Source of the DNA: Candidatus Gastranaerophilales bacterium
GTDB lineage: Bacteria > Cyanobacteriota > Vampirovibrionia > Gastranaerophilales > Gastranaerophilaceae
Direction: 5' to 3'
Assembly: GCA_944327245.1 (NCBI GenBank)
Contig: CALVHD010000014.1
Coordinates: 1 to 49,279, forward strand
Length of the DNA: 49,279 bases
The notes under the pieces are model-generated. The model was not told the DNA's origin, searched no databases, and saw only the letters and a list, made by a program, of their open reading frames with translations. Below are positions 15,258-24,224 of this stretch, one piece after another (position 1 is the stretch's first letter; each line of letters starts with the position of its first letter). The translations under genes were made by a program, and so were the position numbers.

Positions 15258-16856
15258 ATGGATAAAATAAAATTTAATATCAAGGGTGATTTTTTTGGTG
15301 CAATTACAGCTTCAATAATTGCCTTTCCGCAGGCTTTGGCTTTCGGTGTTGCAAGCGGATTGGGAGCCTGTGCAGGATTATGGGGAGCGATAATTTTATC
15401 ATTATTTACGGGAATATTTGGAAAAAATTTTCCTGTTGTTTCAGGTCCTACAGGGCCAAGTTCAATAATAATTGCAACTATAATATTGTCATTAAATAAT
15501 GATATAAAATCGGTAATTTTTGTATTAATGTTTGCAGGAATATTACAAATAATTATCTCGTTAACATCTATTCCAAAATTAATCAAATATGTGCCATATC
15601 CTGTTATTTCAGGTTTTTTAACAGGAATTGGATTAATAATTATAATTCTTCAAATTTCACCGCTATTAGGTGGAAAAATATATGCTTCAACCATTGAAGC
15701 TATTAAAAACTATCCTCTTTTAATCGAAAATCTAGATTTAAATTCTTTAATATTGGGAGGTTTGACTCTATTAATATTATTTTTTATGCCGAAAATAATA
15801 ACAAAAATTCTTCCATCCCAATTAATTGCGCTTGTTTTAATGACAATTGTTTCAACTGTATTTCATTTTGATGTTGAAAAAATATCGGCTGTAACTTTCA
15901 ATATTCCTACAGTTCAACTGCCGCATTTTTCTTTAAATTTAATTTCAACAACATTTACTTTAGCACTGACTTTAGCTTTCATATCTTCAAGCGAAAGTCT
16001 ATTAACAGGAATTATTGTCGATTCGCTCACAAAAACAAAACATAATCCAAAAAATTTGATTTTAATGCAAGGAATTGGCAATATTTTTTGTTCTTTAACG
16101 GGTTCAATGAATGGAGCTGCTGCAACAATGAGAAGTGTTGCGGCAATTAAAAACGGCTCAGAAACTAAATTAACTCAAATTTTCAGTGCTTTAATTTTAA
16201 TTTTAGTTCTTTTGAAGTTTAATAATTTTATATCTCAAATTCCAATATGCGTTTTAGCAGGTATATTAATCAAAATCGGCTATGACATATTGGATTTAAA
16301 AGTAATAAAAATTCTTAAACATGCCCCTAAAGACGATTTATTTGTCCTGTTAACTGTTTTATTTTTAACTATTTTTTATAATCTTGTTTCTGCCTTGGGA
16401 ATCGGAATTGTCTTAGCTTCACTGTTATATGCTAAAAGATTAGCGGATAATACGAATATTAAAAATAAAAACAACATACAAAACTACACAAATGATGAAA
16501 TTCAAACCGAAAAAGAGAGTCATTATAAAATCAGAATTTTACACATCGACGGACAATTCTTTTTTGGTTCAATCAGCCAAATTGTATCTCATTTTGATGA
16601 ACTTTTGGAAACTAAATTTGTAATTTTAACCTATTCATCTAATTCATTATTAGATATGTCGGCAATTTTTGCACTTGAAGATATAATTATTCGTCTAAAT
16701 TCTCAAAAAATTAAATTATATTTTGTTTTAGAAAATGAGGACGTCTACAATCAAATAAAATCTATGAAAGATATGGTTGGTTATATTGGCGAAAATTCAA
16801 TATTCAATAATGAATATGATGCAATATATCTGGCTAAACAAAATCTGAAAAAATAA
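15258..16856 (+). CDS. SulP-family anion transporter with STAS domain
   Basis: A 532-residue inner-membrane transporter (SLC26/SulP), probably for sulfate, bicarbonate or another anion. Residues 1-400 hold about twelve hydrophobic segments. The N terminus shows the family's AFPQALAFGVASGLG, VSGPTGPSSI and FLTGIGLIIIILQ, and the middle has the SSSESLLTGIIVDSLT and GSMNGAAATMRSVAAIKNG blocks. Residues 425-530 form a cytosolic STAS domain (HIDGQFFFGSISQI and YSSNSLLDMSAIFALED). The start is ATG at 15258: no Shine-Dalgarno, TATCAT seven bases upstream and TTTTCA 17 bases before that, so leaderless translation is possible. It stands alone. The substrate is not determined by sequence. Confidence 0.9.
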   Translation: MDKIKFNIKGDFFGAITASIIAFPQALAFGVASGLGACAGLWGAIILSLFTGIFGKNFPVVSGPTGPSSIIIATIILSLNNDIKSVIFVLMFAGILQIIISLTSIPKLIKYVPYPVISGFLTGIGLIIIILQISPLLGGKIYASTIEAIKNYPLLIENLDLNSLILGGLTLLILFFMPKIITKILPSQLIALVLMTIVSTVFHFDVEKISAVTFNIPTVQLPHFSLNLISTTFTLALTLAFISSSESLLTGIIVDSLTKTKHNPKNLILMQGIGNIFCSLTGSMNGAAATMRSVAAIKNGSETKLTQIFSALILILVLLKFNNFISQIPICVLAGILIKIGYDILDLKVIKILKHAPKDDLFVLLTVLFLTIFYNLVSALGIGIVLASLLYAKRLADNTNIKNKNNIQNYTNDEIQTEKESHYKIRILHIDGQFFFGSISQIVSHFDELLETKFVILTYSSNSLLDMSAIFALEDIIIRLNSQKIKLYFVLENEDVYNQIKSMKDMVGYIGENSIFNNEYDAIYLAKQNLKK

Positions 16857-16909
16857 CTTGACTTGAAGTTACTATCAGGTTGTAAAATATAATTATTAAG
16901 GAATAAATA

Positions 16910-17226
16910 ATGAAACGCAGAGACTTTATTATAATAAAATAGATATGGTTGAACTAGATAAAATGGTTGCTTATGCAATGGAGCATGGTGCAAATTATTT
17001 CGATACTGCTTATATGTATGTTGATGGAAAATCAGAAAATGCTATAGGCGAAATCCTTAAAAAATATCCAAGAGAAAGCTTTATTTTAACAGATAAAAAT
17101 CCTGCATATTTAGTTAATTCACCTTCAGATGTTCATAAGCTTTTTAATGAACAGTTAAAAAAATACAATATAAGCTACATCACACTCGATTTAGAGGGCT
17201 TAAGAACAGGTTCAATGGATATATAG
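16910..17226 (+). pseudogene. Decayed aldo/keto reductase (Tat-signal type)
   Basis: A good ribosome site (AAGGA) and ATG at 16910 encode MKRRDFIIIK and then a stop. MKRRDF is the typical beginning of a twin-arginine signal on secreted aldo/keto reductases. From 16945, in another frame, 93 codons continue with an AKR barrel segment: MVAYAMEHGANYFDTAYMY (the catalytic Asp/Tyr block), GKSENAIGEILKKYPRES, and FNEQLKKYNISYITLDL. The signal-to-barrel junction has been deleted and frameshifted, and some 200 or more C-terminal residues, including the NADPH site, are missing. It is therefore a remnant; an intact copy may lie elsewhere in the genome. Confidence 0.75.
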
Positions 17227-17796
17227 TTAGCCTAAATATTCAATTGAGTGCCTTTTTTGTGCTCTATCAATTAAATTAACGTATCTTTTTTCAGGCATAA
17301 TCCAGTTTCCGTATTTAGATTCTGAAAAGCCACTTTTTTTAAGCTCCGGATTGTCATCTGTCTTAAATGAAGTTAAAATAAATTTATCGCCGTGTTTTAT
17401 AGCATCCACAGCAACAACCGATAACAAAGGCAATCCTGAATCCATATAGTCATGACTGGCATTATATTCTTCTATGACCGTATTCACTCCGCAGTATTTA
17501 TCGCTATTTTGAGAAAAATGTCTGCTAACTTTTGCTGCGGCAATAAATTCGTCAGATCCATCAGGAATTAAACCGTAAACTTGTGAATAAGAAAGAACAT
17601 TTAAACTTTTTGCATCGCGCTTAAAGTCATATGGTAAATTCGAATTTAAAATTTCACCTACATCGTTAGGATTTTTATTGTCATAAAGATAAAGTGTTGC
17701 TTTTTGTTTATCATTTGTCGTTTTGTTTTTTAAACTACATCTTAATATGGGTAGTTTGCCGAATTTACAATTGTTATTTTTTAGATTTACTTTCAT
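17227..17796 (-). CDS. Hypothetical protein with N-terminal FGK tag
   Basis: A 189-residue protein I cannot assign. Start chosen at ATG 17796, with GGAG six bases upstream, rather than a longer frame beginning at 17868. The N terminus, MKVNLKNNNCKFGK, resembles the starts of two other unrelated proteins here (MKVN... and an F-x-G motif). The body, with DDNPELKKSGFSESKYGNW near the C terminus and a mixed alpha/beta pattern, is faintly reminiscent of an acyltransferase fold, but no catalytic motif is clear. It has no membrane segment and no partner gene. It is divergent from the giant gene, with about 145 bases between. Confidence 0.7.
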   Translation of the reverse strand: MKVNLKNNNCKFGKLPILRCSLKNKTTNDKQKATLYLYDNKNPNDVGEILNSNLPYDFKRDAKSLNVLSYSQVYGLIPDGSDEFIAAAKVSRHFSQNSDKYCGVNTVIEEYNASHDYMDSGLPLLSVVAVDAIKHGDKFILTSFKTDDNPELKKSGFSESKYGNWIMPEKRYVNLIDRAQKRHSIEYLG

Positions 17797-17941
17797 ACTT
17801 AGCTCCAATAAATTTATATTAATACAAAACAAGAAAATGAATAAATATGACACTATATTTGTAAACATATGTAAAATATATTAAATTTCAGATAAAAAAT
17901 GCCGATTTATATAACTGTGTGTATATTTTTAGCGTGCATTT

Positions 17942-20900
17942 ATGGAAATAAATAAGAACAATCTAAATACCGAAAATGTATATTCTAATCTGTATTCAAA
18001 TTATGCATATAATTTTAATACAGATAATTTAAGCAATGAAAGCATTTTTTATAATAATACCGATAACACTGATAATAATAACATTAACTATGAAACTTTG
18101 GATGAATTTGATACAGAATGTATTAAAAAAGAACTAGAAAGATATATTGATAAATTAAAATCTGATTTAGAATGTACAAAAAACTCCAGAGGATTTCTAA
18201 CTTCATTTACCAATAGTGTGTCTGAATTATTTGGCATGGGGGATAAAGCAGAAAAAACAAAGATTGAAAATTATGAAAAACTTATAGATGAATTAGAACA
18301 AAACCCGCAAAATATATTAAATGTATATGAAGAGGTAGTTGGCGAAAAACTAACAAACAATGCTTTAACTTCGCTTAAAACAAGTGCAAACAGTGCAAAA
18401 TCATTAGATATTAATTCTCAAAACGCTATTATATTAGAACTTGAAAATCAGGTTAGCGAAATTGAAAAAAACTTTGAAACAGCAAAAAAATCCAACGGAT
18501 GGATTTCAGGTGCTTGGGATGCAATAAAAAATGCAACAGGAATAGGCGCAAGTGCTAATAAAACTCAAACTGAAATAGACTACTTAAAAGAGCAAATTGA
18601 ACTATTAAAAAATGGTAAAAGTAATCTTGAAAATGTCTATAAAAACATCACAGGAAACGATTTTACAATTGATGAAATCGATTCTTTGTTAAATAAAGAA
18701 AACACGCTAAGCAATCTGACAAAAGCCGGAAAAGCAGTTGATAATTATTCAGAAGGTCAAAAAATGGCAGTTGATACTGTTGCTGATATAACTTCCGGTA
18801 TTGCTTCGGTTTGTATAGTTGCAGCTTGCTCTGCTGTCGGAATATGCGCAACTCCATTTACCGCAGGTGCATCACTAGGGATGGTAGCTGCTGGGTTTGG
18901 TATTGCTGCCGGTGTTGGTGCAGGTGTTAAAGTTGCGCTAAAAGCTTCTGATTGCATTGGAAACGACAAATCATATTCATTTACTGATGGTGCATATGAT
19001 TTACTAACAGGCAGCGCAAATGGTGCAATGGGAATTTTCTCAAATGGGCTTGGTGCAACTGCAGGTAAAGCAATTATGAAACAAGCCGGAATGGAAGCAC
19101 TTGAGACAACAGCAAAACGTACATTCGGACAGTTAGCTATTAGTGCAGGTTCTAAAGCAGCCGATATGGCAATTGATGGCGCACTTTCCGGTGCAACAGA
19201 TGCGTTAACAAGAGACATTGGTGAAAATTTATTTTATGGTGAAGATCATGAAATAAATGAAATAATCTCAGATACGGCAGTTGGGTTAGCAGGTGGTACA
19301 ATAGCCTCACCAATAATAGGCGGAGGAATGATTGGAGCCGAAAAACTTGGCTCATTTATAGGTTCAGAAATTTCTGAAAGCGTGGTAGGTAAAGCCATTG
19401 AAGAAGTTGGTGAAAATTTATCCGATAGTATTTCAAATTCAACAACAAGAGAAATTAAAGAGTCGCTTTACGAAAATTTTTATAAATTTTCAAACGAAAT
19501 TACAGACCAAAAAGCAAGAAATTTACTCAATTTATGGGGCAAAGTTGAAATTGGAGATGAACTAATTGACGCAGATTTTGTTGCAAAATTAGTTGATGGT
19601 GTTGATGTGCAATATCAAGAAGAAGTTTTAGCTAATTTTATTAAACTAAGAAACAATGGATTTGAATTAGGAGATGAAATTATTAATTTATCAAAATCCG
19701 ATTATAAAAATAAAATTGCAGAACAAACCGATATTCCGGAAGATATCCCAAATATTATTGAAACGCCTGTTGAAAAAGATACCGAAATTGTATCAGAAAG
19801 ACAAGATAATAAAACACAAATTGACGATTTAGCAAAAACTAATGAAGAAAATTTAACCATTGATAAGCCTGAAATCACAGATGAAAACAGTGCTATAGCA
19901 CCAGAAAAAATAGAAACCAATGATACAATTAATGATACAATTATTATTGATTCAAATAAAAAATACTTAACAGAAAATAAACACATTAAAACATTACTTG
20001 AAGATGGCAATCTTAGTGAAGACAAGATTATTGCTATGGCAGAATTAGATGAAAGCAAATTTGCACAATTGAAATACCTGCTTGAAAATGAAAATTTAAT
20101 GGAATCTGTTGAACAATTTGATTTTATTGATTCATTTTTTTCCAGCAATAACAATAAAGGTATAAAACTTGATGAACTGATTGAATTAGCACTTCTTGAT
20201 GAAAATAGCTTTAATAAATTAAGTGCTCTACTGGAAAACGACACTATAAACTTACTTGTTAAAAAAGGGCAAATAAACGGCAAAGACTTTATAGAGCTGT
20301 GCAAACTGGACGATTTAGAACTAAATCAATTAAACGATTTATTAACAAATGATAGTTTTAAATCATTGATAAACAGCAAAAAATCAATATTTGCATTTGG
20401 TGCAAAAAAAGAAACAACTAACATAAATTTACGCGAACTGGCCAAACTTGGCGAAGATAAATTAAATAAGTTAAACAGATTGTTAAATAATGACGGATTA
20501 AGAACTTTAATTGAAAAAAATAAACTCAATTATGATAATTTAATTGAGTTAGTAAACTTTAGTGATGATAAATTTAATCAGTTAAATATAGTAATTAATG
20601 AAGACAGTATTAAAACACTTATCCAAAAACAAGGTGCATTAAAACGAAAAGTTTTTGGCGCTCAACCGAAAGATAAAATAAATTACGGCAACATAATTGA
20701 ATTAGCAAAACTGGACGAATCAAAATTTAATCAAGTAATTTCATTATTTGAAAACAATAATTTTAAATTATTAACTGAATATGCAGATATCACTACCGAT
20801 GACTTAAGTAAAATTGTTCAATTTGATGATACATATTTAGAACAGTTTATTGCATTATTCCAAAATAAGAAAATAGGCGATGTAATACAAAATAACAAAA

Positions 20901-22906
20901 TAAATTTGAACGAATGGTTTAATCTTGTTCAAATAGATAATGCCCAATTTAATCGAATTAATTCATTAATTCAAAATAAATCAGATATTCTGAATACAGA
21001 TAATCTTGAAGATTTATTAAAATTATATATGAATTTAAATTACTACCAAGCCAATAAAACATCATTAACCTTTAAAGACAAGGTAAAACTTTTAACTGAA
21101 ATAAATAGAACAAAAAATGTTATCGAAATCGATGGTCTATTCGCTCCTGAAGAATTAAACAATCTAAATGCAATAATTGATTCTGCTTCAGATTCGCTAA
21201 AGCACACCATAACTCCGACAAATGTCACAGCTGACGATGTAAGAACTATGATGAAAGGCTTTTTTGCAAATAATAATAGAACACTAGACAACATACTTTC
21301 TACTGCTGATTATACTCAGTTTGGAAAAAGCGGATTACCATTATCATATCCAAGAGCTTCATTTCTTGAAGATTTGTCTAAAGTGCTAAAAGGTGTATCT
21401 CAAGAAGAGCAGGAATTAATTACAAATAAATTAAACATTTCATTAATACAAGACGAACTTGGAAACATTACAGGATATGACGGCATAATAGATTTAAGCA
21501 AATTATCAGATTGCGGTATAGAGGGTGATGTATTATCCTTAGCAAATAAGTTTATTAAAGAAAATTCAATTATAACGGGTAATGAAGAGTTGGATAATGC
21601 ACTAAATGCCTTAAGCAAGGGTATGCCCGAGTTTATTAATGTTATTGGTAAACAACAACACGAAACCCAAAATTATTCAGTTGATGTACATATACTAACT
21701 GTATTAAAAAATGCTATTGGAAATCCTGATTACCAAAATTTATCAGAAATAGATAAGACTTGTTTGAAATTTGCAACTATACTTCACGATATAGCAAAAT
21801 CAGAGGGCGTTGTTGACAGTGTTCATCCGGAAGCATCTGCATTATTTGCAAGAAATATTATGGAAAAATATACATTTCCAAAAGAAATAAACGACAGAAT
21901 ATATGAGCTTGTTAAAAATCATCACTGGCTTGAATTATTTAACAGCGGAAAAGTTGACTCTGGTTATATAGCATCCCTTTTTAGGCACAAAGATGACTAT
22001 GCTATAGGAAAAATAATGGCCGATTCAGACCTAAAAGGAGTAAGCGATGAATTTTATGAAAAGTATTCAAATGCGCTTAACCCTCAAAATCAAATGCCAA
22101 TTTTGCAAGCACTGGAAAATATCAATTCAACAGGTCAAATGGTATTTACAAGCAAAATTATAAGAGAAGATTTAATACCACAAGTTGAATATAATGGTGT
22201 AGAATATAAAGTAATCGATTTTACAAAATTAACCAAAGATACAGACTTTACACAATATGGATTTAGTCCTGATGTTGACTATAATTCATTTAGACTTTAC
22301 ATACATATGACAGACAGCATAGAACAGGTAAAAACAGTAGATTATCTGTCAGATGTTGCTAACGGAGGGTTCTTATGTGCGTCATATATTTCACTAAAAA
22401 ATTGCGATACTTATAGAAACAGAAAATTTGGAGTAAGTCTGGAAGTTGAAAATGTAAATATAGCAAATGCTGCAAAAGAAAACCAAAGCTCAGGTTTTCA
22501 AAAAGAATTTGATAAATTTAGTAAAATTATTACAGGTGAAAATCAAATTTTAAGTCCACATCGACAAACAATACCATCAACAATTAAAAAAGAACTAAAT
22601 TTAACCGATGATGAATATTCTGAACTATACCAATTACTTGCTTCAAAAAAATATTTATCTCAAATACAAGATGGCAAAACTTACACAATTGGAACAAGGT
22701 CAATTGATGGCAGCGAAATAAAACAAGCTATAAAAAAAGCTAATGATGAATTAATAAATGTTGGTCAACATAATGAATCAAACGTATATAATCCTAAAAT
22801 TAATGCAATTGTTGCAAAAGTCAACTCGATAGAAGAAATACCTGAAGACTTTTTAAAATTTGCTAAAGAACAAAATTTAACAATATACATTCTGGGAAAT
22901 AAATAA
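17942..22906 (+). CDS. Giant multidomain protein: duplicated coiled coil, Gly/Ala-rich hydrophobic core, helical repeats, HD domain
   Basis: A 1654-residue protein of no family I can name. An Asn/Tyr-rich start (1-50) is followed by a duplicated segment of about 70 residues (about 75-140 and 165-245), each copy ending in an NVY motif (ILNVYEEVVGE; NLENVYKNITG). Residues 280-480 are Gly/Ala-rich and hydrophobic (AAGFGIAAGVGAGVKVALKA; VGLAGGTIASPIIGGG), like membrane-active regions of large toxins. Residues about 675-1085 hold eight or nine imperfect 36-50-residue repeats of pattern IELAKLDESKFNQ...LLEND. Residues about 1240-1375 form an HD phosphohydrolase-like domain: His1250, ILHDIAKSEG (HD at 1282-1283), His1295, NHH at 1326-1328. 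The C-terminal 250 residues are unassigned. No signal peptide, no Shine-Dalgarno. A large effector or host-interaction protein is possible but unproven. Confidence 0.85.
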   Translation: MEINKNNLNTENVYSNLYSNYAYNFNTDNLSNESIFYNNTDNTDNNNINYETLDEFDTECIKKELERYIDKLKSDLECTKNSRGFLTSFTNSVSELFGMGDKAEKTKIENYEKLIDELEQNPQNILNVYEEVVGEKLTNNALTSLKTSANSAKSLDINSQNAIILELENQVSEIEKNFETAKKSNGWISGAWDAIKNATGIGASANKTQTEIDYLKEQIELLKNGKSNLENVYKNITGNDFTIDEIDSLLNKENTLSNLTKAGKAVDNYSEGQKMAVDTVADITSGIASVCIVAACSAVGICATPFTAGASLGMVAAGFGIAAGVGAGVKVALKASDCIGNDKSYSFTDGAYDLLTGSANGAMGIFSNGLGATAGKAIMKQAGMEALETTAKRTFGQLAISAGSKAADMAIDGALSGATDALTRDIGENLFYGEDHEINEIISDTAVGLAGGTIASPIIGGGMIGAEKLGSFIGSEISESVVGKAIEEVGENLSDSISNSTTREIKESLYENFYKFSNEITDQKARNLLNLWGKVEIGDELIDADFVAKLVDGVDVQYQEEVLANFIKLRNNGFELGDEIINLSKSDYKNKIAEQTDIPEDIPNIIETPVEKDTEIVSERQDNKTQIDDLAKTNEENLTIDKPEITDENSAIAPEKIETNDTINDTIIIDSNKKYLTENKHIKTLLEDGNLSEDKIIAMAELDESKFAQLKYLLENENLMESVEQFDFIDSFFSSNNNKGIKLDELIELALLDENSFNKLSALLENDTINLLVKKGQINGKDFIELCKLDDLELNQLNDLLTNDSFKSLINSKKSIFAFGAKKETTNINLRELAKLGEDKLNKLNRLLNNDGLRTLIEKNKLNYDNLIELVNFSDDKFNQLNIVINEDSIKTLIQKQGALKRKVFGAQPKDKINYGNIIELAKLDESKFNQVISLFENNNFKLLTEYADITTDDLSKIVQFDDTYLEQFIALFQNKKIGDVIQNNKINLNEWFNLVQIDNAQFNRINSLIQNKSDILNTDNLEDLLKLYMNLNYYQANKTSLTFKDKVKLLTEINRTKNVIEIDGLFAPEELNNLNAIIDSASDSLKHTITPTNVTADDVRTMMKGFFANNNRTLDNILSTADYTQFGKSGLPLSYPRASFLEDLSKVLKGVSQEEQELITNKLNISLIQDELGNITGYDGIIDLSKLSDCGIEGDVLSLANKFIKENSIITGNEELDNALNALSKGMPEFINVIGKQQHETQNYSVDVHILTVLKNAIGNPDYQNLSEIDKTCLKFATILHDIAKSEGVVDSVHPEASALFARNIMEKYTFPKEINDRIYELVKNHHWLELFNSGKVDSGYIASLFRHKDDYAIGKIMADSDLKGVSDEFYEKYSNALNPQNQMPILQALENINSTGQMVFTSKIIREDLIPQVEYNGVEYKVIDFTKLTKDTDFTQYGFSPDVDYNSFRLYIHMTDSIEQVKTVDYLSDVANGGFLCASYISLKNCDTYRNRKFGVSLEVENVNIANAAKENQSSGFQKEFDKFSKIITGENQILSPHRQTIPSTIKKELNLTDDEYSELYQLLASKKYLSQIQDGKTYTIGTRSIDGSEIKQAIKKANDELINVGQHNESNVYNPKINAIVAKVNSIEEIPEDFLKFAKEQNLTIYILGNK

Positions 22907-22931
22907 AAAAGACCCCAAAAAGAGGTCTTTT
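22907..22931. terminator. Bidirectional terminator between the giant gene and tRNA-Gln
   Basis: AAAAGACC pairs with GGTCTTTT; the A-rich left side gives T on the minus strand. It begins directly after the giant gene's stop codon and just past the 3' end of the tRNA on the other strand. Confidence 0.8.
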
Positions 22932-22934
22932 ATT

Positions 22935-23010
22935 TGGCTGGGGCGGAAGGATTCGAACCTCCGAAATGCCTGGACCAAAACCAGGTGCCTTACCACTTGG
23001 CGACGCCCCA
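22935..23010 (-). tRNA. trnQ: tRNA-Gln (anticodon UUG)
   Basis: The minus strand folds as a full cloverleaf: acceptor TGGGGCG/CGCCCCA, discriminator G and an encoded CCA, a D arm with GCCAAGTGGTAAGGC, anticodon stem CCTGG/CCAGG around loop TTTTGGT (anticodon TTG), and T-loop GGTTCGAATCC. It is 76 nt with CCA. Its wobble U is a usual target of MnmE and MnmA. Confidence 0.97.
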
Positions 23011-23019
23011 AGGACAATT

Positions 23020-23050
23020 ATTATATTAATATATAAATGGAAATTGTCAA
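23020..23050 (-). promoter_or_regulatory. Promoter of tRNA-Gln
   Basis: On the minus strand, TTGACA (23050-23045) and TATAAT (23025-23020) with a 19-bp spacer; the -10 ends nine bases before the mature 5' end. Both hexamers match consensus exactly. Confidence 0.65.
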
Positions 23051-23063
23051 GATAAATTTAAAA

Positions 23064-23915
23064 CTATAATGATAAATGTTTGTCAGAAGTAACACTAACT
23101 ATAGCTTCAATTAATTGATGAATAAAGTCTTCAATATATTCTTGTGTAGTCATACCATTAATAACAACATCAGCTATATCCATTGTAGGTCTTATATGTC
23201 TAAACGCTGTTTGATTAACATCGTGGAATTGCATTTGAGCCGCAAGACCGGTTTTTCCTCTGCTGGCCGCACGAGCAAACCATCTGTCTTTTATAACTTC
23301 AAACGGTGTATAAACATATATTTTTACATCAATAATATCTCTCAATGATTCATGTAAAACATATAAACCTTCATTTAATATCAATTTTGCAGGTTTTTTT
23401 AATACTGAATCTTTTTTGCTTTCGCAAGTAACAAAATTATACAATGGAGAATAAATTTCTTTTCCTTGCTTTAGCAATTTAAGATGCTCTTTCATAAGAG
23501 CTAAATCAATTGCATCAGGAGTATCAAAACTAAAACCCGATTCAAAAAGTTTTTCATAGCTGCCTGCTTCACTCAATTCTTTTGAAGCATCTTTATAATA
23601 ATCATCACAACAAACAACATTATAAATGCTATCAGTATCAGATTTTAGACAAGCTTTTGCAGCATTTTTAACAAGTGTTGTTTTACCGGAAGCACTTTCA
23701 CCTGCTATTGACATAATAAAAGTAGAATCTTTTTCAGATATAGCTTTTCTTGCTATGTTAAATATAAATGCTTCATTTATTCTTAAAATAAGAGGCTGCT
23801 TTTGCTTTCTGTCAATTGCAATGACTTCTCTGATATTTTCTAAAATTTTTGAAATTTTAGACATATTAGCAATTTTTTTAGCTTGTTCTATTTCATTTTT
23901 ATTTAATTCAGTCAT
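23064..23915 (-). CDS. Uridine kinase-like P-loop ATPase
   Basis: A 283-residue protein of the uridine kinase/phosphoribulokinase superfamily. The Walker A is AGESASGKTT (residues 71-80); VVCCDDYYKDAS holds the substrate Asp/Tyr seen in uridine kinases; LILNEGLYVL takes the place of the usual IVEGI strand; and RPTMDIADVVING is a typical C-terminal block. An extra N-terminal segment of about 65 residues, helical and charged, is absent from the usual 210-residue Udk. It could phosphorylate uridine/cytidine or another small substrate. It follows the 83-residue gene by 14 bases on the same strand, so they form an operon. No terminator separates it from tRNA-Gln, which has its own promoter. Confidence 0.8.
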   Translation of the reverse strand: MTELNKNEIEQAKKIANMSKISKILENIREVIAIDRKQKQPLILRINEAFIFNIARKAISEKDSTFIMSIAGESASGKTTLVKNAAKACLKSDTDSIYNVVCCDDYYKDASKELSEAGSYEKLFESGFSFDTPDAIDLALMKEHLKLLKQGKEIYSPLYNFVTCESKKDSVLKKPAKLILNEGLYVLHESLRDIIDVKIYVYTPFEVIKDRWFARAASRGKTGLAAQMQFHDVNQTAFRHIRPTMDIADVVINGMTTQEYIEDFIHQLIEAIVSVTSDKHLSL

Positions 23916-23929
23916 AATTAATCCAAACT

Positions 23930-24181
23930 TTATTCTTCATTATCAGAGCCAAAATCAAAAGCACCGCCCTCATTTTCAAGCAGCTTATAAGCCATATAAG
24001 CACCTGTTGCAACGGCTTTAGGGTCTAGTTGAGTCTTTTGTGCAATTTCAATGATGGCACTATTTAATTCGGGGTTTTCATCTTTTATATAATGAATCAT
24101 ATCTTTACGCCAAGCGGAAATATCAGACAAGATTTCATTAACTACATTTTCTACATTTTCAGATGAAATTAAAGGTTGCAT
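23930..24181 (-). CDS. Small acidic protein, probable leaderless gene
   Basis: An 83-residue protein I do not recognise; mostly helical with an acidic tail (FDFGSDNEE), no Cys and no membrane segment. Its promoter is unusually clear: TTGACG, 17 bp, TATAAT, then six bases and ATG, so the mRNA should begin at the start codon. An 11-bp inverted repeat surrounds the -10 and overlaps the first codons. It is followed after 14 bases by the kinase-like gene, suggesting a functional or regulatory partnership. Confidence 0.75.
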   Translation of the reverse strand: MQPLISSENVENVVNEILSDISAWRKDMIHYIKDENPELNSAIIEIAQKTQLDPKAVATGAYMAYKLLENEGGAFDFGSDNEE

Positions 24182-24210
24182 ACAATAATTATATTAAAAG
24201 TATGCAACCT
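24173..24210. repeat. Perfect 11-bp inverted repeat around the -10 of the small acidic protein gene
   Basis: AGGTTGCATAC (24173-24183) and GTATGCAACCT (24200-24210), 16-nt spacer. The spacer holds the TATAAT box, one arm overlaps the start codon, and the other lies in the -35/-10 interval. A repressor site is the natural reading. Confidence 0.6.
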
Positions 24211-24216
24211 CGTCAA
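24188..24216 (-). promoter_or_regulatory. Consensus promoter of the small acidic protein gene
   Basis: On the minus strand, TTGACG (24216-24211), a 17-bp spacer and TATAAT (24193-24188). The start codon at 24181 lies exactly where transcription should begin. The promoter starts nine bases after the thiC stop codon. Confidence 0.75.
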
Positions 24217-24224
24217 TTTTATTT

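Noticed and set aside
15031-15258. Frameshifted second part of the pseudopilin gene or hidden gene before sulP
   Set aside because: The module ends in the same SVRCVA motif as the first copy, followed by a proper terminator; nothing coding remains.
17797-17868. Longer N terminus of the FGK-tagged protein
   Set aside because: The downstream ATG has GGAG at ideal spacing; the extension is hydrophobic by AT-richness and has no ribosome site.
18757-19355. Antisense frames of 67-153 codons in the giant gene
   Set aside because: Ala/Pro/Val-rich and Leu/His-rich translations typical of the reverse strand of Gly/Ala-rich coding sequence; no ribosome site.
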